NCBI GenBank assembly: GCA_963734185.1 | Contig: CAVTGA010000001.1 | Location: forward strand, 1,798,001 to 1,862,000 | Reading direction: 5' to 3' | DNA: 64,000 bases | Origin: PALSA-894 sp963734185 | Lineage (GTDB): Bacteria; Pseudomonadota; Alphaproteobacteria; Rhizobiales; Xanthobacteraceae | Part shown: in pieces, positions 15,687 through 24,352 of the stretch | How the letters are laid out: each line of letters opens with the position of its first letter | How positions within the stretch are numbered: the first letter of the stretch is position 1 | Translations under genes and position numbers: made by a program | The notes under the pieces: model-generated | Seen by the model: the letters and a program-made list of their open reading frames with translations, nothing else | Databases searched by the model: none | Told to the model about the DNA's origin: nothing

Positions 15687-16652
15687 ATGCGACTGAAAGT
15701 GCTGGCTCTCGTACTTGCCCTGCTCGCCCTCGCCGCGCCCGCCATGGCGCAGCCCTATCCGAGCCGCACGGTGAGCGTGATCGTGCCCTATCCGCCGGGC
15801 GGCTCGGTCGACGTGGTGGCGCGGCTGATCGTGCAGAAGCTCAACGAGAGCCTCGGCCAATACTTCATCGTGGAGAATCGCGCCGGGGGCGCCGGCGGGG
15901 CGGTCGGCGCCAACACGGTGGCCAAGGCCGCACCCGACGGCTACACGCTGCTGCTCACCGCCTCGATCCACGTCATCACGCCGTTCCTCAACAAGAACAT
16001 CCCCTATGACGTGGTGAGGGACTTCACGCCGGTGACGCTGATCGCGTCGGGCCCGCTGATCGTCTCGACCACGCCGGGCATGCCCGCGAACACGCTGAAG
16101 GAATTGTTCGAGCTCGTGCGCAAGGAGCCGAACAAGTACACCTTCGCGACCTCGAGCTTCGGCTCCGCCGGGCATCTAGCCATTGAGATCCTCAAACGCG
16201 ACGCCGGTCTCGACACTCTGGTGATCCCCTACAAGGGCGCCGGGCCGATGCTGACCGACATCATGAGCGGACAGATCCACCTGATCGCCGATCCGATGGC
16301 CTCCTCGCTCCCGCTCGCGACAGCCGGCAAGATCAAGGCGCTCGCGGTGACCAGCCTCAAGCGCGTCGCGGCCGCGCCCAGCATCCCGACCGTCGAGGAG
16401 TCCGGCATGAAGGGCTTCGACTTCGAGTCCTGGTACGGCGTGTGGGGCCCGAAGGGCATGCCGGCCGACATCGTCGCCAAGCTGCAGGCGGAGATCGTGA
16501 GGATCGCAAACAGCCCGGAGGTGAAGCAGCGGCTCGCCGTGCTCGGCTTCGAACCGATCGGGTCGACGGCGGCCGAGTTTGCGAAATACATCGACGACGA
16601 GATGGTGAAGTACGGCGCGATCATCCGCGACGCCAAGATCAAGACCGAATAG
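15687..16652 (+). CDS. Tripartite tricarboxylate transporter receptor (TctC/Bug family)
   Basis: 321-aa periplasmic binding protein with signal peptide (MRLKVLALVLALLALAAPAM, cut after AMA). The Bug-family hallmark VSVIVPYPPGGSVDVVARLI is followed by NRAGGAGGAVGANTVAKAAPDGY. Start ATG 15687 follows AAAGGAA. No TctA or TctB membrane genes are nearby, so it must share membrane subunits encoded elsewhere or serve in sensing, as is common for the expanded Bug proteins of this lineage. It precedes the CoA-dependent catabolic genes by 9 nt and probably binds their organic-acid substrate. Confidence 0.93.
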   Translation: MRLKVLALVLALLALAAPAMAQPYPSRTVSVIVPYPPGGSVDVVARLIVQKLNESLGQYFIVENRAGGAGGAVGANTVAKAAPDGYTLLLTASIHVITPFLNKNIPYDVVRDFTPVTLIASGPLIVSTTPGMPANTLKELFELVRKEPNKYTFATSSFGSAGHLAIEILKRDAGLDTLVIPYKGAGPMLTDIMSGQIHLIADPMASSLPLATAGKIKALAVTSLKRVAAAPSIPTVEESGMKGFDFESWYGVWGPKGMPADIVAKLQAEIVRIANSPEVKQRLAVLGFEPIGSTAAEFAKYIDDEMVKYGAIIRDAKIKTE

Positions 16653-16661
16653 GCTTCCGTC

Positions 16662-17420
16662 GTGAACGCAAGCCCGAAGCCGATCGTGTTCCTGCACGGC
16701 ATCGGCGGCGCCGGCGCAAGCTGGACGCCGCAGGTCGCGAGTTTCGCTGCCGCCGGCTACGCACCGTTCGCACACGATCTGCCCGGTTACGGGGCAAGCC
16801 CTCCCGTGGAGGCGATGAGCTTCGAGGCGCTGGCCGAGGACGTCGAATTTGCCATCACGCAGCACGGCTTCGACCGCCCGGTGCTGGTCGGCCATTCGAT
16901 GGGCGGCATGATCGTGCAGACCATGCTGCGGCGCCATCCGGGCGGCTATCGCGCGGCGATACTGTCCTGCACCTCGCCGGCGTTCGGCAATCCGGCCGGC
17001 GATTTCCAGAAGAAATTCGTCGCCGAGCGGCTTAGCCCCCTCGATGCCGGCCGCACCATGGCGCAGATCGCGCCCGAAGCGGCCGACGACATCATGGGCC
17101 CCAATCCCGATCCGGCCGGACGCGCGCTCTATATCCAGCAATACGCCGCCGTCCCTCCGGCGACCTATCGGGCGGCGGTGCAGTGCCTGGTCACGTTTGA
17201 CGAGCGCGCCAATCTGCCCGCCATCAAGTGTCCCGTGCTTTGCCTCGCCGCCGAGCACGACCGCAACGCGCCGCCGCCGGTGCTGGAGCGCATGGCGGCA
17301 AAGATCCCGGGCGCGCGCTACGTCTGCCTGGGAGGCCTCGGCCACATGCCCAATCTCGAAGCGCCGCGCCTGTTCGATGCCGCCGTCCTGCAGTTCCTCG
17401 ATTCCGCGCTTGCGACATGA
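16662..17420 (+). CDS. Alpha/beta-fold hydrolase
   Basis: 252 aa with GTG start. The oxyanion region is FLHGIGGAGASW, the nucleophile elbow GHSMGG holds the Ser near residue 86, the acid lies in LAAEHDRNAP and the catalytic His in GGLGHMPNLEAP. Related enzymes hydrolyse lactones, enol-lactones and C-C or amide bonds in ring-degradation pathways. Its stop overlaps the acyl-CoA dehydrogenase start (ATGA), so it belongs to the TctC-led operon. Exact substrate unknown. Confidence 0.9.
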   Translation: MNASPKPIVFLHGIGGAGASWTPQVASFAAAGYAPFAHDLPGYGASPPVEAMSFEALAEDVEFAITQHGFDRPVLVGHSMGGMIVQTMLRRHPGGYRAAILSCTSPAFGNPAGDFQKKFVAERLSPLDAGRTMAQIAPEAADDIMGPNPDPAGRALYIQQYAAVPPATYRAAVQCLVTFDERANLPAIKCPVLCLAAEHDRNAPPPVLERMAAKIPGARYVCLGGLGHMPNLEAPRLFDAAVLQFLDSALAT

Positions 17421-18688
17421 ATCATTCAGTCACCGACAGCCACGACCGTGACGCGCCCATCTTCGCACCCGACGCCTTCGGTCTTGGCGCCGACGAAGCC
17501 GAATTGATCGCCAGGGCGCGGCGCTTCGGCGCGCGCGTGCTGGCGCCGCGCGCCGCGCAGCACGACCGCGACGCCACCTTCCCGATCGAGAACTTCCGCG
17601 ACATGCACCCCGAGGGCCTGCTCGGTATCTGCGTGCCCAAGGCCGACGGCGGGCTCGGCGCGAGCTTCCGCACCTACTGCCTGGCTGCCGCCGAGCTCGG
17701 CCGCTATTGCGGCGCCACCGCGCTGTCCTGGAACATGCATGTCTGTTCGACCCTGTGGACCGGCGCGCTCGCCGACGACCTCGACATGACGAGGGAGCAG
17801 CGCGCGGAGCACATGACGCGCCGGCGCAAGCACTACCGGCGCATCCTCGACGACGGCGCGATTTATTCGCAACCGTTCTCGGAAGGCGGCGCCGCGGCGG
17901 CGGGGACGGTCGCGTTCGGCACCGAGGCAAAACCGGTCGAGGGCGGCTTCCGGGTGACCGGCAAGAAGATCTTCGCCTCGCTCTCGGGCTCGGCCGACTA
18001 TTACGGCGTCCTCTGCACCGAGCGCGCCGCGGGCGAGGACGCGAGCCGCCGCAACACGCTCTATCTCGCCATCCCCGCCGGCGCCCCCGGCGTCAGCGTG
18101 GTCGGCGATTGGGACCCGCTTGGCATGCGCGCCACCGTCTCACGCACGCTCTTGTTCAAGGACGTGTTCGTCGCCGAGAGCGAGATGCTGATGCCGCACG
18201 GCGTCTATCACCGCGCCGCGACCTCATGGCCGCACATGTTCCTCACTTTGTCGCCGACCTATATGGGGCTGGCGCAGGCGGCTTACGATTTCACGGTCGC
18301 GTATCTGCGCGGCGAAGCGCCCGGCACGCCGCCGGTCAAGCGCCGCATGTTCGCGACCAAGCAGATCGCGGTCGCCGAAATGCACGTCATGCTGGAGCAG
18401 ACCAAGGCGCTGTGGTTCCAGGCGGTGAGCGAGGCGCGCGCCAACCCGACCAAGAGCCAAGTGCTGCGCGCCTACGCGGCACAGTTCACCGTGATGGAGA
18501 ACGCCAACGCACTTGCCGCCAAGGCGATCCGCACCTGCGGCGGGCAGGCGATGCTGAAAAACCTGCCGCTCGAGCGCATCTACCGCGACAGCCGCTGCGG
18601 CTCGCTGATGCTGCCGTGGACCGCCGAGATCTGTCTCGACCGGCTGGGGCGGGAGACGCTGTACGAGCCGGGGGAGACGGATGAGTGA
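17417..18688 (+). CDS. Acyl-CoA dehydrogenase family flavoprotein
   Basis: 423 aa. The N-terminal helical domain is followed by the FAD/substrate beta-domain (YSQPFSEGGAAAAG, FRVTGKKIFASLSGSADYYG, DWDPLGMRATVSRTLLFKDV) and a C-terminal helical domain ending in RTCGGQAMLKNLPLERIYRD. Oxidises an acyl-CoA at C-alpha/C-beta, passing electrons to ETF. The SEGG sequence departs from the usual TEP motif, as in the DszC/HpaB-type offshoots of the superfamily, so a monooxygenase role is a lesser possibility. Start ATG 17417 overlaps the hydrolase stop. Confidence 0.88.
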   Translation: MNHSVTDSHDRDAPIFAPDAFGLGADEAELIARARRFGARVLAPRAAQHDRDATFPIENFRDMHPEGLLGICVPKADGGLGASFRTYCLAAAELGRYCGATALSWNMHVCSTLWTGALADDLDMTREQRAEHMTRRRKHYRRILDDGAIYSQPFSEGGAAAAGTVAFGTEAKPVEGGFRVTGKKIFASLSGSADYYGVLCTERAAGEDASRRNTLYLAIPAGAPGVSVVGDWDPLGMRATVSRTLLFKDVFVAESEMLMPHGVYHRAATSWPHMFLTLSPTYMGLAQAAYDFTVAYLRGEAPGTPPVKRRMFATKQIAVAEMHVMLEQTKALWFQAVSEARANPTKSQVLRAYAAQFTVMENANALAAKAIRTCGGQAMLKNLPLERIYRDSRCGSLMLPWTAEICLDRLGRETLYEPGETDE

Positions 18689-18709
18689 GTGCGCCGCACG
18701 CTCGGTGCG

Positions 18710-18829
18710 CTCCCTCCCCCTGAAAGGGGGAGGGTTGGGGTGGGGGTCAAAGCTCGACCGCCGTTCGTGCGACAGACCCCCACCCGACATGCTTCGCATG
18801 TCGACCTCCCCCTTTCAGGGGGAGGTAAC
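18710..18829. repeat. GC-rich inverted repeat (GGGGGAGGGTTGGGG type)
   Basis: CTCCCCCTGAAAGGGGGAGG at the left pairs with CCTCCCCCTTTCAGGGGGAG at the right; an internal hairpin GACATGCTTCGCATGTC lies between. The string GGGGGAGGGTTGGGGTGGGG recurs at 25163-25191. It sits between the acyl-CoA dehydrogenase and ligase genes and may uncouple them. Confidence 0.8.
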
Positions 18830-18848
18830 TCGCGGATAGGTCGGCGCA

Positions 18849-20366
18849 ATGAACCTCTCCGACCTGATCGAGCGCAACGCCGCATTTGCGCCGGATAAGC
18901 CGGCGATCCGGTTCGCCGGCACGACGCTGACCTACGCTGCGCTGGCTCGACGCATCATGGCGGCGGCGCGCGCGCTGCAATCGCTGAGCGTCGGCCGGGG
19001 CGACCGTGTCGCGATCCTCAGCCTCAACCGGCCCGACTATCTGGTGCTGCTTTATGCCTGCGCGCGGCTCGGCGCCCTGCTGGTGCCGCTCAACTGGCGT
19101 TTGGCCGTGCCGGAGCTGATGTTCATGCTGCGCGATTCCTCGGCCAAGGCACTGGTCGTCGAAAGGGCCTTCGATGCGGTCGTCGCACCGTTCGCCGACG
19201 CGCTGCCTGAAGCGCGAACCATCGGGCTCGATTTTACACCGGAGGGCGGATCGGCGCTCGACGCCTTGCTCGCCGCGGGCAGCGGTGAGGGTCGAAATCC
19301 GCATGTCGACCTCTCGACGCCGCTGCTGATCGTCTACACCTCGGGCACCACCGGCCGGCCGAAGGGTGCCGTGCTGCGCCAGGAAGCGCTGCTGTGGAAC
19401 GCCGTGATGAGCCAGCACATGCACGCCATGGCGGCGGATGACCACGTGCTTACCGTGCTGCCGTTGTTCCATGTGGGCGGGCTCAACATCCAGACGACGC
19501 CGGCGCTGCAGCTCGGCGCGACCGTGACCTTGCATCCGCGCTTTGCGCCCGAGACGACGCTGGCGACGATTGCCGATGAGCGGCCGACCTTGACGGTGCT
19601 GGTGCCGGCGACCATGCAGGCGGTGATCGAGCATGCGCGCTGGGACGCGGCCGATCTCACCAGCCTGCGCGCGCTCACCACCGGCTCGACGCAGGTGCCG
19701 CAGGGCTTGGTCGATGCCTTCACGGCGCGCGGCGTTCCGGTGCTGCAGGTCTACGGCTCGACCGAGACCTGCCCGATCGCGGTCTATACGCGGTTCGGCG
19801 GCGATCAGCGCGCGGGGTCGACCGGCCTGCCCGGCCTTGTGTGCGAAGCGCGCGTGGTCGACGACTCGGGCAACGAAGCCGCGCACGGCATACCCGGCGA
19901 AGTCGTCGTACGCGGGCCGAACGTATTTTTCGAGTACTGGGGCAACGCTGCGGCGACGCGCGAGATCTTGCGCGCTGGCTGGTATCACTCCGGCGACGTC
20001 GGCATGCGCGACGCCGACGGGCACTTCTTCATCCACGAGCGCAAGAACAACCTGATCATCTCGGGCGGAGAGAACATCTATCCGGCCGAGATCGAGCGCG
20101 TGCTGCTCGCGCATCCCGAGGTCGCCGAAGCAGCGGTGATCGGGCGGCCCGATCCCCGATGGCAGCAGGTGCCGCTCGCCTGCGTGGTGCGGCGCGCCGG
20201 CTCGGCGATCGACGGCCCCGCTCTTGAACGCCACCTGTCGACGCAGCTTGCCCGTTTCAAGGTGCCGCGCGACTACATCTTCGTCGACTCCCTGCCGCGC
20301 AACGCCATGGGCAAGGTGCAGCACTTCCTGCTCAAGGAGCGATTGGCCGCGGCGGAGCAGGCCTGA
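18849..20366 (+). CDS. AMP-forming acyl-CoA synthetase
   Basis: 505 aa of the ANL superfamily; activates a carboxylic acid to its CoA thioester via an acyl-adenylate. The P-loop YTSGTTGRPKGA (about 160), YGSTETCPI, the D-motif YHSGDVGMRD, the hinge and GGENIYPAEIE, and the C-terminal catalytic lysine in PRNAMGKVQHF are all present. Supplies the CoA ester for the neighbouring acyl-CoA dehydrogenase and 3-hydroxyacyl-CoA dehydrogenase. Its stop overlaps the next start by one base (TGATG). Confidence 0.95.
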   Translation: MNLSDLIERNAAFAPDKPAIRFAGTTLTYAALARRIMAAARALQSLSVGRGDRVAILSLNRPDYLVLLYACARLGALLVPLNWRLAVPELMFMLRDSSAKALVVERAFDAVVAPFADALPEARTIGLDFTPEGGSALDALLAAGSGEGRNPHVDLSTPLLIVYTSGTTGRPKGAVLRQEALLWNAVMSQHMHAMAADDHVLTVLPLFHVGGLNIQTTPALQLGATVTLHPRFAPETTLATIADERPTLTVLVPATMQAVIEHARWDAADLTSLRALTTGSTQVPQGLVDAFTARGVPVLQVYGSTETCPIAVYTRFGGDQRAGSTGLPGLVCEARVVDDSGNEAAHGIPGEVVVRGPNVFFEYWGNAAATREILRAGWYHSGDVGMRDADGHFFIHERKNNLIISGGENIYPAEIERVLLAHPEVAEAAVIGRPDPRWQQVPLACVVRRAGSAIDGPALERHLSTQLARFKVPRDYIFVDSLPRNAMGKVQHFLLKERLAAAEQA

Positions 20367-21454
20367 TGCGCATCGCGGTCCTTGGCGGCGGCAACGGCTC
20401 GTTCGCGGCGGCGGGCGATCTCGCGCTCGGCGGGCACGACGTGCGGTTATGGCGGCGCGACCGCGCTGCCGTCGAGGCGCACAACGCCGCGGGCGGAACC
20501 GTCGCGGTGAAGGATTTCCGCGGTCGGCACGAAGCCAAGCCATCACTGATCACGAGCGATATCGCCCAAGCGGTGCGCGATGTTGAACTGATCGTCTGCC
20601 CGGCACCGGCAACCGCGCAGCATGACATCGCGCGGGCGCTTGGCTCCCATCTGGCCGACGGCCAGGTCGTGTTCCTGCCGCCCGGCACGTTCGGCTCGTA
20701 CCTTTTCGCCAAAGCGGCGCAAGAGGCCGGCAAGTGCAATGTCGCCTGCGCCGAGACCGGCACCTTGCCTTGGCTCACGCGCAAGCATGGCTCATTCGAG
20801 GTCGCCATCACGGTGCGCGCCAAGCGCCTGCCGACCGGGGTGTTTCCGCTGCGCATGAAGGAGCACGCGTTGGACGCCGTCGGGCGCGCGTTTCCCGGCG
20901 CGATCGAGGCTTGCGGCGATGCGCTGTCGGGCGCGCTGATGAACGCCGGGCCGATCATCCACCCGCCGCTGATCACCATGAACGCGGCGCCGCTGGAGCA
21001 TTTCGAGCGCTGGGACATCCACAACGAAGGCACGCAAAGCGCCGTGCGCCGCGTCACCGATGCGCTCGATGCCGAGCGGATCGCGCTGCGCGAAGCGCTC
21101 GGCTATGGCGCGCCGCATTTCCCGTTGGCAAACCACTACGCGCGCGAGGGCGAGGAGTGGATGTACGGCCGCGGCTCGCACGACAAGCTCACGGATTCGG
21201 GCGACTGGCGCGAGCGCATCGTGCTGACGCAGCATCGCTACATGCTGGAGGATATCCGCATCGGCCTGTCGTTCCTGATCTCGGTCGGCGAATTGGCCGG
21301 CGTCGCGACGCCGCTGGCGCGCGCGTTCCTCGCGATCGGCGGTGCGATCTGCGGCGAGGACTTCATGGCCACCGGAAGGACGCTCGCGAGTCTTGGCCTC
21401 GGCCATCTCGACCGCGCCGGGCTGCAGCGGCTCCTGGCGGAAGGGTTTCGATGA
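20366..21454 (+). CDS. NAD(P)-dependent octopine/nopaline dehydrogenase family protein
   Basis: 362 aa. The N-terminal Rossmann domain has AVLGGGNGSFAAAGDLALGG. The C-terminal all-helical domain has the opine-dehydrogenase signature around NAGPIIHPPLITMNA and the HNEG segment (HNEGTQSAV). Known members reductively condense an amino acid with a 2-oxo acid or run the reverse oxidation. Tight coupling to an upstream acyl-CoA ligase (TGATG) and a downstream hydroxyacyl-CoA dehydrogenase (ATGA) is not the usual setting, so the substrate may be an N-carboxyalkyl amino acid or a different 2-hydroxy/2-amino compound. Confidence 0.85.
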   Translation: MRIAVLGGGNGSFAAAGDLALGGHDVRLWRRDRAAVEAHNAAGGTVAVKDFRGRHEAKPSLITSDIAQAVRDVELIVCPAPATAQHDIARALGSHLADGQVVFLPPGTFGSYLFAKAAQEAGKCNVACAETGTLPWLTRKHGSFEVAITVRAKRLPTGVFPLRMKEHALDAVGRAFPGAIEACGDALSGALMNAGPIIHPPLITMNAAPLEHFERWDIHNEGTQSAVRRVTDALDAERIALREALGYGAPHFPLANHYAREGEEWMYGRGSHDKLTDSGDWRERIVLTQHRYMLEDIRIGLSFLISVGELAGVATPLARAFLAIGGAICGEDFMATGRTLASLGLGHLDRAGLQRLLAEGFR

Positions 21455-22434
21455 ACGGACGCGAACCGATCGCCTGCCTTGGAGCCGGCCGCATGGGCCG
21501 CGGCATCGCCGTGGTGTTCGCTTACGCTGGTCACCGGGTTTCGCTGATCGATTTCAAGGAACGCGATGCGGCGGCGTTCGAAACGTTATCCGAGCAAGCG
21601 CTCGGCGAAGTGCGCACGACCTTGCGTCTGCTCGCCCAGTTCGGATTATTTCCGGAATCAGCCGCCGAGGGCATTGCCGCCAGGATCTCCGTCGTAGCGG
21701 AGGCGCAGGCGCAAGCGGCGCTGTCCTCTGCCGGCGTCGTGTTCGAAGGCGTGCCCGAGGTGCTCGACCTCAAACGCGAGGCGCTCGCGCGCGCCTCGGC
21801 ACTTGCCGGGCCCACACCGATCATCGCTTCGACCACGTCCACGATCCTGGTCGACGATCTCGCAAGCGCCGTCGCGCGGCCGGAACGCTTCCTCAACGCG
21901 CACTGGCTCAACCCGGCGTTCCTGGTGCCCTTGGTAGAAGTCGCGCCCGGCGCGCGCACCGATCCCGCCGTGACGGCGCGCGTGACGGCGCTGCTGGAAA
22001 GCGTCGGCAAGGTGCCGGTGGTGTGCGCGGCGCGGCCGGGCTACATCGTGCCGCGCATCCAGGCGCTCGCCATGAACGAGGCGGCGCGCATGGTGGAGGA
22101 AGGCGTCGCCAGCGCGGAAGAGATCGACAAGGCGATCAAGTACGGCTTCGGCATCCGCTTCGCCGTGCTCGGCATGCTCGAATTCATCGACTGGGGCGGC
22201 GGCGACATCCTGCATTACGCCAGCCGCTACCTCACCGATGCGCTCGGCAGTGCGCGCTACGCCGCACCCGAGATCGTCGCGCGCAACATGGCGGAAGGCC
22301 GTACCGGCCTGAGAGCCGGCGCCGGCTTCCTCGATTATGACGGCCTCGACCTGGAGGCGTATCGGCGCGAGCGGCTGAAGGCGTTCGTCGACCTGCTCGG
22401 CCATTTCGGGCTGACCCGGCCGCCGGTGCTGTAG
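21451..22434 (+). CDS. 3-hydroxyacyl-CoA dehydrogenase
   Basis: 327 aa. NAD-binding motif CLGAGRMGRGIAVVFAYAGH at the start, catalytic His in FLNAHWLNPAFLVPLVEV, and a C-terminal dimerisation domain with RPGYIVPRIQALAMNEA. Single-function short form without a hydratase domain. ATG 21451 overlaps the opine-dehydrogenase-like stop (ATGA). The stop TAG at 22432-22434 is supplied by the palindromic repeat that begins at 22431. Confidence 0.92.
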   Translation: MNGREPIACLGAGRMGRGIAVVFAYAGHRVSLIDFKERDAAAFETLSEQALGEVRTTLRLLAQFGLFPESAAEGIAARISVVAEAQAQAALSSAGVVFEGVPEVLDLKREALARASALAGPTPIIASTTSTILVDDLASAVARPERFLNAHWLNPAFLVPLVEVAPGARTDPAVTARVTALLESVGKVPVVCAARPGYIVPRIQALAMNEAARMVEEGVASAEEIDKAIKYGFGIRFAVLGMLEFIDWGGGDILHYASRYLTDALGSARYAAPEIVARNMAEGRTGLRAGAGFLDYDGLDLEAYRRERLKAFVDLLGHFGLTRPPVL

Positions 22435-22521
22435 CCCGCATGGAGCGAAAGCGGAATGCGGGACCCGTCTCTCCGGCGGCGCCACTGTTCCCGGATTTCG
22501 CTTTCGCTTCATCCGGGCTAC
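22431..22521. repeat. GTAGCCCG-type palindromic repeat
   Basis: Left arm GTAGCCCGCATGGAGCGAAA, right arm TTTCGCTTCATCCGGGCTAC, with GGAATGCGGG and CCCGGATTTCG as inner arms. Same family as 12514/14289 and 28759-28844. It separates the convergent genes at 22434 and 22539 and could form a bidirectional transcript stem. Confidence 0.85.
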
Positions 22522-22538
22522 GCGTCTGCGCGTCCTCT

Positions 22539-23585
22539 CTAACCGAAGACGTCCTGCACCGCGCCGTCGCGCACCACCACGGTGCCGTCGACCGTGATGG
22601 TCGTGCGCATCACCGGCAGGTCGAAATGGCCGGCGGTGTAGCGCCCGGCGAACTCGTTGGCGCCGGTCGAGAACAGGAAGTTGCCGGCGACCGCGCGGAT
22701 CTCCGTGCCGTTGGTGTCGCGCCGGTCGTACATCGCGAGCGCTTCGTAGCGTGCCCTGGGATTGAGCCCAAAGCCGACATGGGAAACCGCGTAGGCGTTG
22801 CGGTCGTCCCAGGCGGCGAGATAGCTGCGGAACAGCTCGGCGTCGGCGCCCTCGCCTTCGATCTTTGTCACGTAGTCGGCTTCAAGCGTGAGCCGCACCG
22901 GCGCCTCGAGATAGCGCTTGAACGTGAGGTTGACGTCGCCGCGGTCGAGCACCAGCGTGCCGTCGACACCGCCGCTCCTGGGGAAGCTCACCACCAGGCC
23001 GCCCGGCCAGTGCGCCAGCGTGCCGGGCTTCTCGGTCCAGCCCCAGACGCCGACGGTCGGCGCGCCGGCGAGGTCGACGTTGAGGTCCGTGCCCGCTGCG
23101 GACGTGACGGTCATTCGTTTGGCGCCGCGCAGCAGCTTGGCCGCCGCGCGCACGCGCGTCTGCAGTGCCGTGTCCGGCGCCATCCGCTCCAACGCCTCCG
23201 GATGTTCGTTGGAGATCACCAGGATGCGCGCGCCGGCCTTGAGGATCGCCGGCGTCTCGGGCGCATGCATCAGGCCCTCGATGGTGCAGTCGACCACGAA
23301 GCCGGCGCTCCCGAGCGCGCCGACCACCGGCGCAAGGTTCCCGATCGCTTCGCTCGCGCCGGTCGAGCGCACCGGCACCGGATGGCGGTTGCGCGGCGTC
23401 GGGACGACGATATGGAACGGCCGCGCGCCAAGCCGAAGCAATGCCAATTCGGCCAGCTGCACGTTGAGCTGCCGTGACTGCGTCTCCGACAGGATCGCGG
23501 CGGTGTCGCCGCGCTTGACCGCGCAGCGCTCGATCACCTCGCAGAAGGCGTCGATCCATTTTCCCTCGATGCGATCGGCGAGCAT
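22539..23585 (-). CDS. NicX-like 2,5-dihydroxypyridine dioxygenase / M29-fold protein
   Basis: 348 aa. NicX of nicotinate catabolism opens 2,5-dihydroxypyridine with O2 to N-formylmaleamate; it belongs to a fold shared with M29 aminopeptidases. Its iron ligands (two His and one Asp) have counterparts here with matching spacing: H269 in AVSHVGFGLNPRA, H320 and D322 in AGHFDLP. GNFLFSTGAN between them is also NicX-like, as is DRGDVNLTFKRYLEAPV earlier. Last gene of a seven-gene minus-strand operon and overlapped 4-nt (ATGA) by the upstream permease. A plain aminopeptidase is the alternative, but the extra M29 metal ligands are not evident. Confidence 0.75.
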   Translation of the reverse strand: MLADRIEGKWIDAFCEVIERCAVKRGDTAAILSETQSRQLNVQLAELALLRLGARPFHIVVPTPRNRHPVPVRSTGASEAIGNLAPVVGALGSAGFVVDCTIEGLMHAPETPAILKAGARILVISNEHPEALERMAPDTALQTRVRAAAKLLRGAKRMTVTSAAGTDLNVDLAGAPTVGVWGWTEKPGTLAHWPGGLVVSFPRSGGVDGTLVLDRGDVNLTFKRYLEAPVRLTLEADYVTKIEGEGADAELFRSYLAAWDDRNAYAVSHVGFGLNPRARYEALAMYDRRDTNGTEIRAVAGNFLFSTGANEFAGRYTAGHFDLPVMRTTITVDGTVVVRDGAVQDVFG

Positions 23586-24352
23586 CAGCCTTCCTCCGGA
23601 AACCCCTGCAGCAGCCAGGCCCGCAGCCTATTGAACGCCGCGTTGAGCGTCAGCCCCAGGAGCGAGATCGTGATCAGCGGCACGAACATGTCGACGGTCT
23701 GGAAGTTGCGTGCCGCGCGCACCAGCAGATGGCCGAGGCCGTCGGTCGACGTGATCATCTCGGCCAGGAACACCACGATGCAGGAGATGACCAGGCCGAT
23801 GCGGCAGCCGGTCAGCACCGAGGGTAGCGCCGCCATCAGCACCACGCTGAACAGGGCGCGGCGGCGCGAGGCGCCGGCCGCGCGCGCCGACCAGACGAGC
23901 TTGGGCTCGACCGCCGCGGTGCCCTGATAGGTCGCGAGCAGGATCGGGAACACCGCGTCGGCCGCGACCAGCGCGATCTTCGAGGCGTGCTCGAAGCCGA
24001 GGATCAGCACCAGCGCCGGATAGAGCGCGATCTTCGGCACCGGGGCGAGCACGCGCACCACCGGCTTGACCAGCGCCTCGACGGCGCGGCTTCCCGTCGC
24101 CGCGACCCCGAGCACGACGCCGATCGCGACCGCGAGGGAGAACCCCGCGAACAGCCGCAACAAGGTGGTGGCGGCATGATCGAGGAACAGCGGATTGCCG
24201 AATTGCTGGATCAGACGCGCAAAAACCGCGGCCGGCGCCGGCAACAGCGACGGCGGCGCGACGCCGGAGGCGGCAAGGCCGTGCCACAGCGCAAGGACGA
24301 GCGCGATCGGCGTGAGGCCGACGGCGAGCTCGGCGGCGCGTTGCCGCGTCAT
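23585..24352 (-). CDS. ABC transporter permease (SsuC/TauC-type)
   Basis: 255 aa, about six membrane helices of the BPD inner-membrane family. PVVRVLAPVPKIALYPALVL is the PxPxxAxxP cytoplasmic segment of SsuC/NrtB-type permeases, and the EAA-like loop is KLVWSARAAGASRRRALFSV. ATG 24352 overlaps the stop of the preceding permease (ATGA) and its own stop overlaps the NicX-like start, so it is translationally coupled both ways. Confidence 0.9.
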   Translation of the reverse strand: MTRQRAAELAVGLTPIALVLALWHGLAASGVAPPSLLPAPAAVFARLIQQFGNPLFLDHAATTLLRLFAGFSLAVAIGVVLGVAATGSRAVEALVKPVVRVLAPVPKIALYPALVLILGFEHASKIALVAADAVFPILLATYQGTAAVEPKLVWSARAAGASRRRALFSVVLMAALPSVLTGCRIGLVISCIVVFLAEMITSTDGLGHLLVRAARNFQTVDMFVPLITISLLGLTLNAAFNRLRAWLLQGFPEEG

